Part shown: positions 20,782-31,387 of the stretch, piece by piece
Layout of the letters: every line of letters begins with the position of its first letter
Position numbering within the stretch: the stretch's first letter is position 1
Origin: Conidiobolus coronatus NRRL 28638
Taxonomy: Eukaryota > Entomophthoromycota > Entomophthoromycetes > Entomophthorales > Conidiobolaceae
Length of the DNA: 35,452 bases
Assembly: GCA_001566745.1 (NCBI GenBank)
Contig: KQ964462.1
Location: 97,141 to 132,592 of the forward strand
Reading direction: 5' to 3'
The notes under the pieces: model-generated
What the model saw: only the letters and a program-made list of their open reading frames with translations
Told to the model about the DNA's origin: nothing
Database searches by the model: none
Made by a program: the position numbers and the translations under genes

Positions 20782-21423
20782 TTCAGAAATAAAAAATTAA
20801 TTTAGCTTTATAAGTTTTGAATTAAAAATATTTCTATAATTTTTAATGTTATTGAATTCTTTTTTTTAATTAATAGATAAAGCTTGTAAAGTACTTAAAG
20901 CTCTTATTATTTTTATACTAATCAAAATTCGTTAATTTAGTAACCATCCAATAACTCTTTCCCTTTTCTAATTCTTATTTTCTAAATTGGATTTTAACTA
21001 TTGGATAAATAGCTAATTATGACGTCAATGATTGGCCCTAGTTTTATTGTAATTAGTTTCAGAAATACAAGAATTGAAGGTTTTATAAACTGTTTATTAT
21101 TATAATATGCCCTAAAATATAATTTATTTTGATGGAATTTACTGATAATAGTTTGTAAATTATTTTGTGAATAATTAAAAAGCTAGACTTAAATTAATCA
21201 TATTTATTTCAAATCTGTGCAAAAAATGACTATTACTGAATTGGCATAGTTATTTAAATCCATTCAATTTGTATTCATATTTAATGTAGATAAATATTAT
21301 AATTCTAAGTATTTTGGATGTTTATCTAATTGGTAATTTAATATTAAACCATAATAGCTACTAAATCCGATAGTTTGAATAATATATATGTATATATGTT
21401 TTATTAAGCCATTGTCTAACATA
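20782..21423. other. Spacer between the tandem TMEM33-like genes
   Basis: 642 bp of A+T-rich sequence carrying the 3' end of copy B and the promoter of copy A. No gene was seen. Confidence 0.5.
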
Positions 21424-22396
21424 TTATTGCTGAGGAGCAGGTCTTTGTTGAGGTTGAGCGGATTGAGCACCAAAGTTAGCAAGATATCCCTTAATGGTGG
21501 TGTAGATTTGTTGAACTTGGGGAGGGACGTTAGGCTTCAAAATGACAGCATCAAGTTGAGAGCGGAGCTCAGTGAAAGCATTACGTGTAAGGGCACTCTT
21601 TTGATAACGTTGGAAAACGAAGAAACCGTAGTAAATGATGGTCATAAAGCTAATTCTGAAAGTGATTACTTGGACGAGGAGAACAAGTGGAACAATGGAA
21701 ATTTCATAGAGGGAAACTTTTCTCATACAGAGAGTATAGTATTTGTTGAAGATTGATTGGATAGCGATACTGATTTGGGCGGCGGTGGAAGGTGTTTGAG
21801 CGGTGTTTGATTGAGCAGCTTGCAATTCTTGGGTTACTGAAGGAGCGATTGTGGGGATGATATCAGTTTTGAGGTAGTTGATAGTGTGGAAGAAGGAATA
21901 GATGATGAAAGGGAGTAATGTAGCTATGTGATCATATAAGTATAATATATCAAATATATAAATTTATAGTTACCAAAAACAGGCTTTTGGGTTTTCCAAG
22001 AGAATGCTAACATTAAATAAACAAAGGTTTCGTCTCTCAAAACTCGTTCAAGATATTGCATATTGAACTGAATAGGCTAGATATAATGTTAATAAGGTGT
22101 CAAAGTACTAGAGAATAAAACTACCTTATGAGCAGCGTATAAAACGATACTGTAACTTATAACAGCACCAGTAAAACTTGTGCTATAATAAGAGGCACCT
22201 GATGAAAAAGTGACCAATTTCCAATAGTAAAGGATACCACTGAATAATACAGTAATATGACCTAACCACCAGGCAAATTGGGGAGTCTATTCACATATGT
22301 TGGTAAAAATAATTTGGAGTTAAAATATTTTCTACTTACTAAGACTTTGGCTTTGACACGGTCCAATAAAGGAAGTTGATTAACAGGAGTAGTCAT
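21424..22396 (-). CDS. TMEM33/Pom33-family ER membrane protein, copy B
   Basis: Four exons, read leftward: 22340-22396, 22125-22286, 21974-22076 and 21424-21923. They give 274 codons (273 aa); introns are 53, 48 and 50 nt. It begins MTTPVNQLPLLDRVKAKVL. Hydrophobic segments lie in exon 2, across the exon 3/4 junction (TLLPFIIYSFFHTINYLKT) and in EISIVPLVLLVQVITFRISF. The signature segments DIIPTIAPSV and FTELRSQLDAVILKP match TMEM33/Pom33. The end is Gln/Pro-rich (QPQQRPAPQQ). Exon 4 uses more cytosine-ending codons than copy A, which suggests higher expression. It acts in the ER and nuclear envelope by family analogy. The intron phases (0, 0, 1) and the lengths of exons 2 (162 nt) and 3 (103 nt) equal those of copy A. 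Confidence 0.85.
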
Positions 22397-23460
22397 TTTT
22401 TGAATGGAAGTAATAGTTCAAATTGAATATAATCTATAGCAGAATAGTTAAATATTAGTATATAATTTTTATAATAGCAATTTAGTTATGTAAAGTTTAA
22501 TATTGTTTGACAAATTTCTTTCAACAAAGCTGCTATCGCTAGCATATTTTATTTGAAATTAGCTAGTAACTGCAAAAACTATATTGTTTTGATATGAGCT
22601 CAGTCTTATACCATCGTTGAATAAGTACATGGCAGTATATTTATGATATATAGTCTATTGAATCTAACATTACCTTAAATTAAGTCAGAGTAATAAGTAT
22701 ATCTCTTAATTGAAATTATTTGATTATTTAATAAAAAACTTAATCATGATGAGTTCACCTATCCATTACCCTTTTATACCTCATTAACCTCACTCTAAGC
22801 TGACGTTTGAATTTGAATCCAAAATCCTAAATTAGCAACTGGGATATGAGTGGGAAATTGTAAATTGGTAAATTTTGTAAGAGTTAAATACGTAAATTCA
22901 CAGTAATAAAATTAATCGGGAGAATTAAAAGCTTGCTTATATAACTCAATTTACTTAAAAATAGACTTTATAAAGCTGAGCTTATATTGAATAATTGCAT
23001 CAAGTTTAAATGACTTTGCAGAGTGTCATAAATTCGATCTTATATAATTATGCAAGTGGATATAATGGTGAATAATCTTAATCGAAAGGTTTGGTTTTTT
23101 ATCATATTACAACACTTTCATTCAGTTACTCTATAGTCATGTCTATTTTGCTATCTCAAGCATTCTAATTATATTTCAGATATTAACATTTATTCAGAGG
23201 TTTTACATTAATGGTGGAATTTTATGGGATATAAATAAATGTAACAAAACTATTCATTTAACATTTAGTTGAGGAATAAATACTAAAACTCTAAGTTTTA
23301 TCTTTAATGACTGTTTAACTTATTTATTCACCATTAATAACTATTAAATTTGCCAGCTTTTATTGTAAATTTAACAAAAAATAATATTTAATATTAATAA
23401 CTTATACTTGTCGAATATTGTATACGCTAGCTCAAATCTGTATTCAGTAAACAAATAAAC
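22397..23460. other. Divergent intergenic tract, 1.1 kb
   Basis: This tract lies between the starts of TMEM33-like copy B and AP-2 mu. A+T-rich; no ORF, RNA gene or notable repeat recognised. Confidence 0.5.
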
Positions 23461-24906
23461 ATGATCAGCGCCTTTTTCATTTATAACCAAAAGGGAGAAG
23501 TTTTAATCTCTCGCTTTTACCGTCCAGATTTAAAGTAATTTTCCATTTTAAATGCCAAAAAATACTTGTTAACACATATTTTTAGACGCTCAGTTGCAGA
23601 TATATTCAGAATTCAAGTTATTTCAAATAACGATGTTCGTTCCCCATTTATCACACTTGGATCTACTTCCTTCTTCCACGTTCGTCACGATAACTTGTAT
23701 ATCGTAGCTGTTACTAAAAATAATGCCAATGCCGCTTTAATTTTTGAATTTTGCTATAGAGTTATTAATTTGGGCAAATCTTATTTTGTCAAGTTTGATG
23801 AAGAAAGTGTTAAAAATAACTTTGTACTAATTTATGAACTTCTTGATGGTATTGACTTACATTTTATATTATCTTTCTATATTTGATATTTACACGCTTT
23901 TCTATTTAGAAATTTTGGATTTTGGATATCCTCAAAATACTGATGCTGATACTCTTAAACTTTATATCACAACGGAGGGAGTAAAATCTGAAAAGGGCGC
24001 CATTGAAGATACTAGTAAGATTACAATTCAAGCAACTGGCGCTATTTCTTGGCGTCGTCCCGATATTCGTTATAGAAAGAATGAAGCCTTTATTGACGTT
24101 ATTGAATCTGTTAACTTGTCTATGAGCAGCAAGGGTACTGTTTTAAGAGCTGATGTGTCTGGTCAAATTATGATGCGTGCTTACCTCAGTGGTACACCAG
24201 AATGTAAATTTGGTCTTAACGATAAACTTTTGCTCGATCGTGATTCAGTTAATCGCTCTGGCGGTAGCGCTGTTGAAATCGATGATTGTCAGTTCCATCA
24301 ATGTGTTAGATTGGGTAAATTCGACTCTGACAGATCTATCAGCTTCATCCCACCAGATGGTGAATTTGAATTGATGAGATATCGTAGTACCGAAAATGTC
24401 AACTTGCCATTCAGAGTGCATCCAGTTGTTAATGAAATAGGAAAAACCAGAGTTGAGTATCGCATTTTAGTCAAGGCCAACTTCATGTCCAAATTGTCTG
24501 CCACATCTGTTGTCATTAAGGTTCCCACTCCATTGAATTGCTCAGGGGCAAACGTAAGGGTTACAGGAGGTAAAGCCAAATACCAACCTAGTGAAAATGC
24601 TATTGTTTGGAAGATTTCACGTTTCCAAGGTCAATCAGAATATTCCTTAGCTGGTGATGCTGAATTAACACCCACAACTTCTGGAAAGACTTGGTCAAGA
24701 CCGCCAATTACTATGAACTTCCAAGTTCTCATGTTTACTTCATCTGGTTTATTGGTTAGATTCCTTAAAGTTTTCGAAAAATCTAATTACCAGTCTGTCA
24801 AGTGGGTAAGATACATCACCAAAGCTGGTACTTACGAAGTTAAGGTAATTAGCACTATTATTATTATAATTTATCTTTATTAACATATTTCTATTTTTAG
24901 TTTTAA
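23461..24906 (+). CDS. APM4: AP-2 complex subunit mu
   Basis: Exons 23461-23534, 23586-23848, 23910-24844 and a 6-nt last exon 24901-24906 (Phe-stop); introns are 51, 61 and 56 nt. The product is 425 aa, near the family norm. Residues 1 to about 140 are the longin-like domain ([40 protein letters not shown]). Thr155 in TIQATGAISWRR corresponds to the AAK1/Prk1-phosphorylated Thr156 of the human protein. The mu-homology domain follows, with NEAFIDVIESVNL, MRAYLSGTPECKFGLND, FHQCVRLGKFDSDRSISFIP and the C-terminal WVRYITKAGTYEVK. AP-2 mu binds YxxPhi cargo signals and PIP2 during clathrin-mediated endocytosis at the plasma membrane. If the last intron were kept, 12 hydrophobic residues would replace the final Phe; splicing gives the better match. 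Confidence 0.93.
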
Positions 24907-25254
24907 GCTTTCCAAAAATCATATCAACTTATCTTGTCATTTAGATTATACCACATTAAATAATATATTAATCGCTTTAATTATAATCAATTTTTTGATG
25001 GCTGTTATTTCAATCAAACTATGACACATATTAATATATAAGTATTCTGAGTCGTCACAATTCACTATAGCTTATCTCTAGATAATATCCTCAAGCTTTT
25101 ATTCAATGAAATATATCTATTTTTAATATTAGTAAATATAATTTTTAAAATCAAATCGCTTTTTCTAACATACTATAATAATGTTTGGATAAATAATAAA
25201 ACTACAATTTTGTAAAGAGTCTGAATATTCATTGTTTAAAATCTATAATTTTAT
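24907..25254. other. Spacer between convergent AP-2 mu and methyltransferase genes
   Basis: 348 bp of A+T-rich sequence containing both 3' UTRs; nothing else recognised. Confidence 0.5.
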
Positions 25255-26306
25255 TTATTCTTGCTTTAACCAAGCTACATATAGCTGAGTTGCAGGTGAA
25301 AAGTGAAATTTACCAGCATTATTAGAATCATCTTCCAAATTGAATCTGTAGCACTCAAATCCTTGATCGAGTAGCTGTGAAAGAAATTGTTGGTGAACTG
25401 AGTGCCATCTTAGTTCTTGACTAAAAAATGTAAGCGTTGGTGGTAAATGTTTAGATCGAAGCTGAGAGAGTGCTTTGACAGCTCCAACTAATACTGGCGA
25501 TATATGCTCGTTGTAAATACAATCACTTACAATAATAGTATCGGGACCTTCCGGAAAATAGCTTACAAATGGAAATAGCTTAGTATCTCTACTGGCAATC
25601 TTTGAAGCTAACTCCCAAGGAAATTCACTAGTAGAGATTAGAGCTGGCGTTTCATGATCTTCCTTTAGCTTAGATTTCGAAAAGTTAGCTTGTAGATTTT
25701 TGTTAAGATTGCTTAAAATTTCCTCTTGATCAGTACATACAATAAATCCAGTTTCTTTTGTTGAGGGTGTGCTAGAGGCAGATTTTTTGTGTTGAGATTC
25801 AATTAGTTTAGCAAATGTCATACCCACAACACCTGTCCCAGAGCCCAATTCAATACAGCTTTTACCATAAAACCACCATTTATATGTTAATAACCAATTG
25901 CTCATAAACACGCTAGCTTCCCAGATCACAGTACCTGTAACCCCTTTCTTGGTTAAGGTAGTAGCATTTTGAACTACAGTAAGATTAGCTGATAGTTCTT
26001 CATCGTTTTGAGTATATTGTCCATTTGAAAATAGCTTCTTTTCCTCTTGAGATAATTTGGAAGCTGAATAAAAAATTTTAGTTAGAAAAAATGAAACCCA
26101 GTAGATATCTAGTTTTTACCTTGTAATTCTAAATCTAATTCCTGTTGCTTTTGATCTTGTCTCTTTATAACATCGTCAGCACTGTTATAGTTACTTAAAT
26201 TGCAATATAGTAAAAACGTTTCCTCCTCACTATCCTCAACCTGAATGAATTTATCATTGGCATTTGTTATAATATCTATTATCTTTTGATTATCAACGAT
26301 GCTCAT
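25255..26306 (-). CDS. METTL21-like (family 16) protein-lysine methyltransferase
   Basis: Two exons, read leftward: 26120-26306 and 25255-26063, with a 56-nt intron. They give 332 codons (331 aa). After a polar, acidic N-terminal region, residues 104-117 (VTGTVIWEASVFMS) precede motif I, CIELGSGTGVVGMT (132-145). VCTDQEE with D174 is the acidic SAM-ribose contact, and NLNKNLQAN is the following helix. DCIYNE (243-248) is the DxxY-type motif shared by METTL21/Efm/FAM86 protein-lysine methyltransferases, and FSQELRWHSVHQQFL resembles their late motif. Members use S-adenosylmethionine to methylate lysines of elongation factors, chaperones or AAA ATPases. The exact substrate cannot be told here. 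The N-terminal extension makes it longer than the METTL21 core. Confidence 0.78.
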
Positions 26307-26674
26307 TTTTCAAAGTATATAAATGAGTTTCTTATTTTTATATCTAAAATTTTTTAATTATAGACCGTTAATATAATTTTTATTCAAAACGAAGTTAGAC
26401 TTAACCTCTCATATTTAACAAGTAAGCATAGCAAAATTTTATGGGATTATCAAAAATTTAATCAAATATTATACATATAATTAACTCTGATATAAATGGC
26501 AATTACGAAAAATAAGAAATATTCGAGTGTCATAAAAGAAATAAAAGACTATATTATTAGCTATTATAAATTAAAAATAAGTATTATAAATAAACTCTAA
26601 GAATAGCAAGTGATTTTTAAAATTAAACGATTAACTAAAAACACCAATATTTGTTACACCTTTTTTACTAATAT
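26307..26674. other. Spacer upstream of tRNA-Val
   Basis: 368 bp of A+T-rich sequence between the methyltransferase start and the tRNA; no gene seen. Confidence 0.5.
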
Positions 26675-26748
26675 GATCTCGTGGTGTAGTTGGTTATCAC
26701 GTCTGTCTAACACACAGACGGTCCTCAGTTCGAATCTGAGCGAGATCA
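26675..26748 (+). tRNA. tRNA-Val (anticodon AAC)
   Basis: A 74-nt cloverleaf. The acceptor arm is GATCTCG/CGAGATC with discriminator A. The D arm has TGGTGTAGTTGG (A box). The anticodon stem TCTGT/ACAGA encloses loop CTAACAC with AAC, and the T arm is CTCAG/CTGAG around TTCGAAT (B box). It is intronless and matches eukaryotic tRNA-Val(AAC). Confidence 0.96.
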
Positions 26749-26749
26749 G

Positions 26750-26761
26750 TTTTAGCTTTTT
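26750..26761 (+). terminator. Pol III terminator of tRNA-Val
   Basis: TTTT at 26750-26753 and a backup TTTTT at 26757-26761 start two bases after the tRNA, as expected for RNA polymerase III. Confidence 0.75.
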
Positions 26762-27012
26762 AATTTACTTTTATAGTTGTGCTATTGTATTGAGAATGTG
26801 ATATATGTTCATATATCTATGCCAACAATATTTCTTCACTTGTTAAAAGATTGTATCAAAAAATTCCATATACCCATCTATTTATCATTACTTGTTTAGC
26901 TATCAACCCATAATTTTTAAATTAAAAATTCTAATATAAAACTCATTAAAGCGACAGCATTTTGAAAATAATAAACAAAGAATAAAATAATAAATATATA
27001 TTACTACTCAGT

Positions 27013-28289
27013 ATGAGCTCGTTTAAAAAAAGGGTCGGAGGACAAAAAGTTTCTATTAAATTACCTTTGGGGAGCAAATTAAGTACTCAAAATGGCCAAT
27101 TGTTAATTTCAAGTGGTATTTCCAGCTTGGATGAAGTATTGGGTGGTGGTTTACCTGTGGGCTCTCTCAACTTAGTTTTGGAAGACCAATTCACCAACTA
27201 CTCATCATATCTACTCAAATATTTTTTAACTCAAGGTGTATCTAATTCCCAGCCAGCTTGCTTAGTCGGAGGGGAGGATCGTTTTTGGTCAAGTTTGCCT
27301 GGCATTTATCATTATGATCGTATACAAGCTACTACTCCTCCAAAAGAACAAGAACCAAAGAAGGAAGAGAGCGATGATTTGAAAATTGCATGGAGATATA
27401 AAAATTTACCAAATTTGAATAGTATAAATTCTGATAGTGAAAAATGTAAATTAAATCATTATATAAAACTATCTCATAACTAACATACTTTTTAGCAAAT
27501 CCAGCTTTAGACAAGATCGAATCAAACTTCTGTAATAGATTTGATTTGACCAATTCTATAACTGATGACGTACTCTCTAAAGCTCAAAAGCACCACTTTA
27601 ACTTGGAGAAATACTCAGAGTCAAATATTCTGGAAGGAGTTTTGGAGGATATTAAGCACCTTCTTAAGTCTGAATTCAGCTCAACAATACCAACTGATCC
27701 CTCTCAACCTCGCAAGATTTTAAGAGTAGCAGTCAACTCTTTAGGGTCACCATTTTATAATAATGGTCCTCTCCCATTCGCTGAAGTTTATCAATTTCTC
27801 ACTCAGCTTAAAGGATTAATGCGTTTCTCATATGCTACCCTCATGGTCACACTACCTGCATATATTTATTCACCTTCATATTTAGTACCTATTTATCACT
27901 TGTTCGATAGTGTCATTTCACTAGATACTTTCACTCAAGAACAAGCTGCTTTAGCTGCTTCTGGGCACCATGGATTCTTCAGACTCGTCAAATCGCCCAG
28001 CATCAATACCATTCAACCTTCTACATCAAAAATTCTCCAATCTAACCATAACAACTTTGTATTCAAGCTCAGTAGAAAACAATTCACAATTGAACCTTAC
28101 GTTCTTCCCCCAGAATTGGGTGATAGCCCTGCTTCTTCAGGCTGTTCTCCTCAAAATCCTAGTCAAAACATTTCCAGCGATATTTTAGAAAACTTCAGTC
28201 AAAACAAACCATCAACCCAACCAAAGAGAATTACATCTCACTTGGGCTTTAACAACAATGGGAATAGTAAAAAGTCTTTAGATTTTTAA
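27013..28289 (+). CDS. ELP4: Elongator complex protein 4
   Basis: Exons 27013-27421 and 27496-28289 with a 74-nt intron (GTATAA ... TTTTAG) give 401 codons (400 aa). Elp4 forms the RecA-like Elp4-5-6 hexamer of Elongator, which is needed for cm5U/mcm5U modification of wobble uridines in cytosolic tRNAs. SSGISSLDEVLGGGLPVGSL (33-52) is the family's opening RecA-fold signature. LLKYFLTQGV, then LKIAWRYKNLPNL spanning the exon end and SNFCNRFDLTNS after it, are typical. As in other Elp4 proteins there is no usable Walker A lysine. The C-terminus is Ser/Pro/Asn-rich and ends KRITSHLGFNNNGNSKKS-LDF. Splicing at 27422 is required, since the unspliced frame stops at 27483. Confidence 0.92.
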
Positions 28290-29350
28290 TTGTTATTCAA
28301 TAATGTAATAGAGCTTGTCCATATAAAACCACTAGAATAAATCAATTTAAAATCATATTACATTAATTATTATACATAAAAATACTATATATAGTATAAA
28401 TATCATATCCCTTTAGACGAGTTAAATATCTATATTTAATTATTTGAAACTTAGCATTATATTATTTAATTACGATATTCCTCAATTTTAGACTTTTGTA
28501 ATTAATTTTAATAGTAGTATTGTGTTTATAGCACTACAGCATTAATATTAAATCAACTTTATAAGTGTTATATGAGTGATTCTGGTTAAATCGAGGAAAA
28601 TTTGACCAAAATTTTTTATAGGGCAAGTTTAAAATTTTTTCAATTATTATAATATATAGCGTATTAAGGAATCTCATTTTTTATATATTGTTGGTAATAC
28701 AGTATTTTGGTGTATTATTATAAAGTTTTCTTTTTTAAATAATGGATTTATAACATAATAACTAGCTTGTTTTAAAGTTAAAATTTTGAACTGAGCTCAC
28801 ACAAATTTATATCAAATTAACCAGAACCTCTCATATTATAAAACAGGGCTAAAATCTTTTGCTATAACACCAAATAACACCTTATACCACGATACTCGGA
28901 TCTAGAATAGTATTCAAGTGACTTATATGACATCTATACCAAACTATACTATTTGCTTATATTAGAAAATTTACTATAAATAGTCAAAATTAATAATTTT
29001 AAATATGAGCTGAGGAAAGAAAATTCTAGAGCTAAGTTATTTGAATAAAAACTTGCAATAATCTTGCTATATAAATGGCTAAATTTGGCTATTCTATAAG
29101 ATGAAACAAATGAATGTTTTGAAAAAACTATTAGAATAAAAATTGATCAAGTATATAATATATTTTTAAGGTTTATTAACAAAAGTGTAATATTTTTAGT
29201 TATATTGATTATGGTGAATACTTTGGCAGTGTAGTGACGTTGTTAAACTCGGCACTATCACGTCTTAAGCATTTGTTTCATGTTAGAACAAGGAAATAAC
29301 AGAGTGTGGGGACAGACAAAAAAGAAGAAAAGGGATTTTAAAAAAGAAAG
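28290..29350. other. Gene-free tract between convergent genes
   Basis: Mostly A+T-rich. Bases about 29217-29330 are more mixed in composition and non-coding in both strands, with partly complementary GTAGTGACG and CACTATCACGTC stretches. It may be a 3' UTR or an unrecognised RNA. Confidence 0.45.
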
Positions 29351-29560
29351 TTAGAGAAAAAAGGCATACATCAACCCAAATAAGATAAAGGCGTCGGAAG
29401 CTTGCCACTGGTAAGGTTCGCACTCTTCCTCCTGCTTTAGCTGCATTTCAGTAGAGTCAACTAACAAGTTATGGTACAAAGTCTTCTCACTCGCTTCTTC
29501 AGTGGAGCCGTTATCATAGAAGGAGAACAATGCAGGGTTAACAGAGTCTAAGGAAGTCAT
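29351..29560 (-). CDS. Small orphan protein with hydrophobic C-terminus
   Basis: A 69-codon ATG ORF. The protein is acidic (STEEASEK, QLKQEEECEPYQ) and ends in the hydrophobic stretch FILFGLMYAFFL, which is short for a full tail anchor. I recognise no family. Support for a real gene is a good TATA box at 29677-29683 on the same strand, a mixed, non-A+T-biased codon choice unlike the surrounding spacer, and a perfect dyad in the predicted leader. A possible 5' splice site GTATGC lies inside the last codons, so the true C-terminus could come from another exon, but no acceptor was found within the intron lengths used elsewhere here. Confidence 0.48.
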   Translation of the reverse strand: MTSLDSVNPALFSFYDNGSTEEASEKTLYHNLLVDSTEMQLKQEEECEPYQWQASDAFILFGLMYAFFL

Positions 29561-29630
29561 GTTGATATTAATTAGATATAGGGGCTATATTGACTAATTA
29601 TTGGTATAGTTGATAGAGGCTTATTGAGCT

Positions 29631-29650
29631 AATTCTCAAACGTGAGAATT
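29631..29650 (-). promoter_or_regulatory. Perfect dyad/hairpin in the leader of the small orphan gene
   Basis: AATTCTCAAACGTGAGAATT has 8-bp arms (AATTCTCA/TGAGAATT) around a 4-base AACG spacer. It lies just downstream of the TATA box, about where transcription should begin. It could be a protein-binding operator-like dyad or an RNA hairpin at the 5' end. Confidence 0.55.
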
Positions 29651-29676
29651 TGGATTTCGACAGGGACTGGAGATGG

Positions 29677-29683
29677 TTTTATA
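29677..29683 (-). promoter_or_regulatory. TATA box of the small orphan gene
   Basis: On the reverse strand the context is GGAGTATAAAACCATCTCC, a consensus TATAAAA in mixed-composition flanks, 117 bp before the ATG. Confidence 0.6.
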
Positions 29684-31387
29684 CTCCTTGAATGATTTGC
29701 ATTAAATGGGTTTAATTTGTATTTGAGCCAATTATATGCATTTATGTTTATCTTACTATATCTAACACCCCTCAATTTAGACAATCATCAGCTATCTTAA
29801 TTTGGAATTATACAGATATGTTTTCTGTTGACGGGCTTTATGATAAGTTGATATCCGATTAAGGAAGATTATATGTATTTTTTGTGCGATTTTGGCATTT
29901 TATTACTTATTTTGATTACAATAAATAGATTTATCAAAGAAATGTACTTGGCGTCATATTTAAAAAAATAGTTTTACTTATCCACGCATAATGGTCAAGT
30001 CATTAATCCAAAACATCTCTCAAATTCCTTTCAGAGTTGTATTAAACCTTTAGAAAACGGGATATAGCAAAACTTGCACTATTTTATCGATACTAGTTTA
30101 ATATAATCAATAATTAATTTAGCTAAACTATGTGTCTACATTCAATAACTAAATTTGGCACACTTGCACACTAGTAAGGATTGGACCACTACGCTTCTGC
30201 AGCCCTTTGACCAAACTAAACTGCTTTTTTCGTCCGTAGCAAATTAGACTACCCGCAGTACTTCTAATTAACCCTTCAAAAAACCTGGAGAATTTTTTCA
30301 GAAGAAACCAAATTTATTTGAGCTAGTCATGCAGGTTAATATTGTACGATTTCAATTTAATATATGGTCATTTTTGATAAAAATATGCTAGGTTACATTT
30401 AATTATTAAAAAATTGTAATTTAGGTTTCAAATAGAGCATATCCGATTTTAGTAAATCTATATTTGATCAGTCTATTTTGTTTATTGAATAATATATGAC
30501 ATGTTAATATTCAAGTGTATATATAGTGATTTAGCTCCATACTATTAAAATCATCAATACACCATATTGCTGATATACACATAAAAGAGCTTCAAATTGA
30601 ATATTTATTAAGGGTTTTATTGGTCTACGTTTAAATTGGATTATACTAATATTCCTTAACTCTAGATTATTCAAGATTTTAAATCTATAAGCTATTAATT
30701 AGTATAGTTTCACAAATCGTGGATAATTTTAATGATGTTAAGTTGTAAACAAATATAATGCAGCAAATTCTATAAAAAATTTAACAATAAAATCTGAAGC
30801 CTATTCTAGTTACTTAATATCTAGCAAATTATCTATAATTTATCAAGATTGCCTATCAAGTTTAAATATTTAATCAATTAATAGATTTATTAATTTCTAT
30901 ACAAATATTATTAATTCGAAATCAAAAGCTTTACAGCAATATTAATAGTTAAATTTTAGCTTACAATTTAAGAATATATATTATTGTTAAATTTCTATTG
31001 GCTTATTAAGCTGTCAACCTGAATTTATTTAAATCTATCTGAATATTACTAATATATTCAAAACTATTAATAATCAACCTGAATAGCTATTCAAGATGTT
31101 GAAGCTATCAAAAAAGAGTCAGAAAAATAACTTAACATATAGCTTGGTATTTAATTACAGCAAAGAATTTTAAACAGTCAATTTATTGCTCTTATATTAA
31201 GTTGATTAATGTATGATTTATAGAGTTGACAGACCCTGAAAATTAATCAAGTTTGAAAAAGTTCTAGAAAATCAAATTCCCATAAAAATTAGATTGAAAA
31301 AAAGTTAGTTAAATTACAAATTCAGTTGGTGATATCATCATTATAGTTAATCACTTAAAACAAATTCAATAACTATTTGTAATAGCA

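Larger units (their letters stand above)
29561..31387. other. Gene-free divergent tract, 1.8 kb
   Basis: This holds the promoter and leader of the 69-codon gene at its left end, entered separately, and the CSE1 promoter at its right end. Bases about 30150-30300 are less A+T-rich (for example GGATTGGACCACTACGCTTC), but have no coding frame and no tRNA B box. The remainder is A+T-rich. Confidence 0.5.

Noticed and set aside
21388-21756. 122-codon plus-strand ORF
   Set aside because: It is a shadow of exon 4 of TMEM33-like copy B, whose protein matches a known family and splices in frame.
4454-28289. Functional cluster of tRNA-modification genes (SUA5, ELP4) with tRNA genes
   Set aside because: They are spread over 24 kb with many unrelated genes between; shared theme is most simply coincidence.
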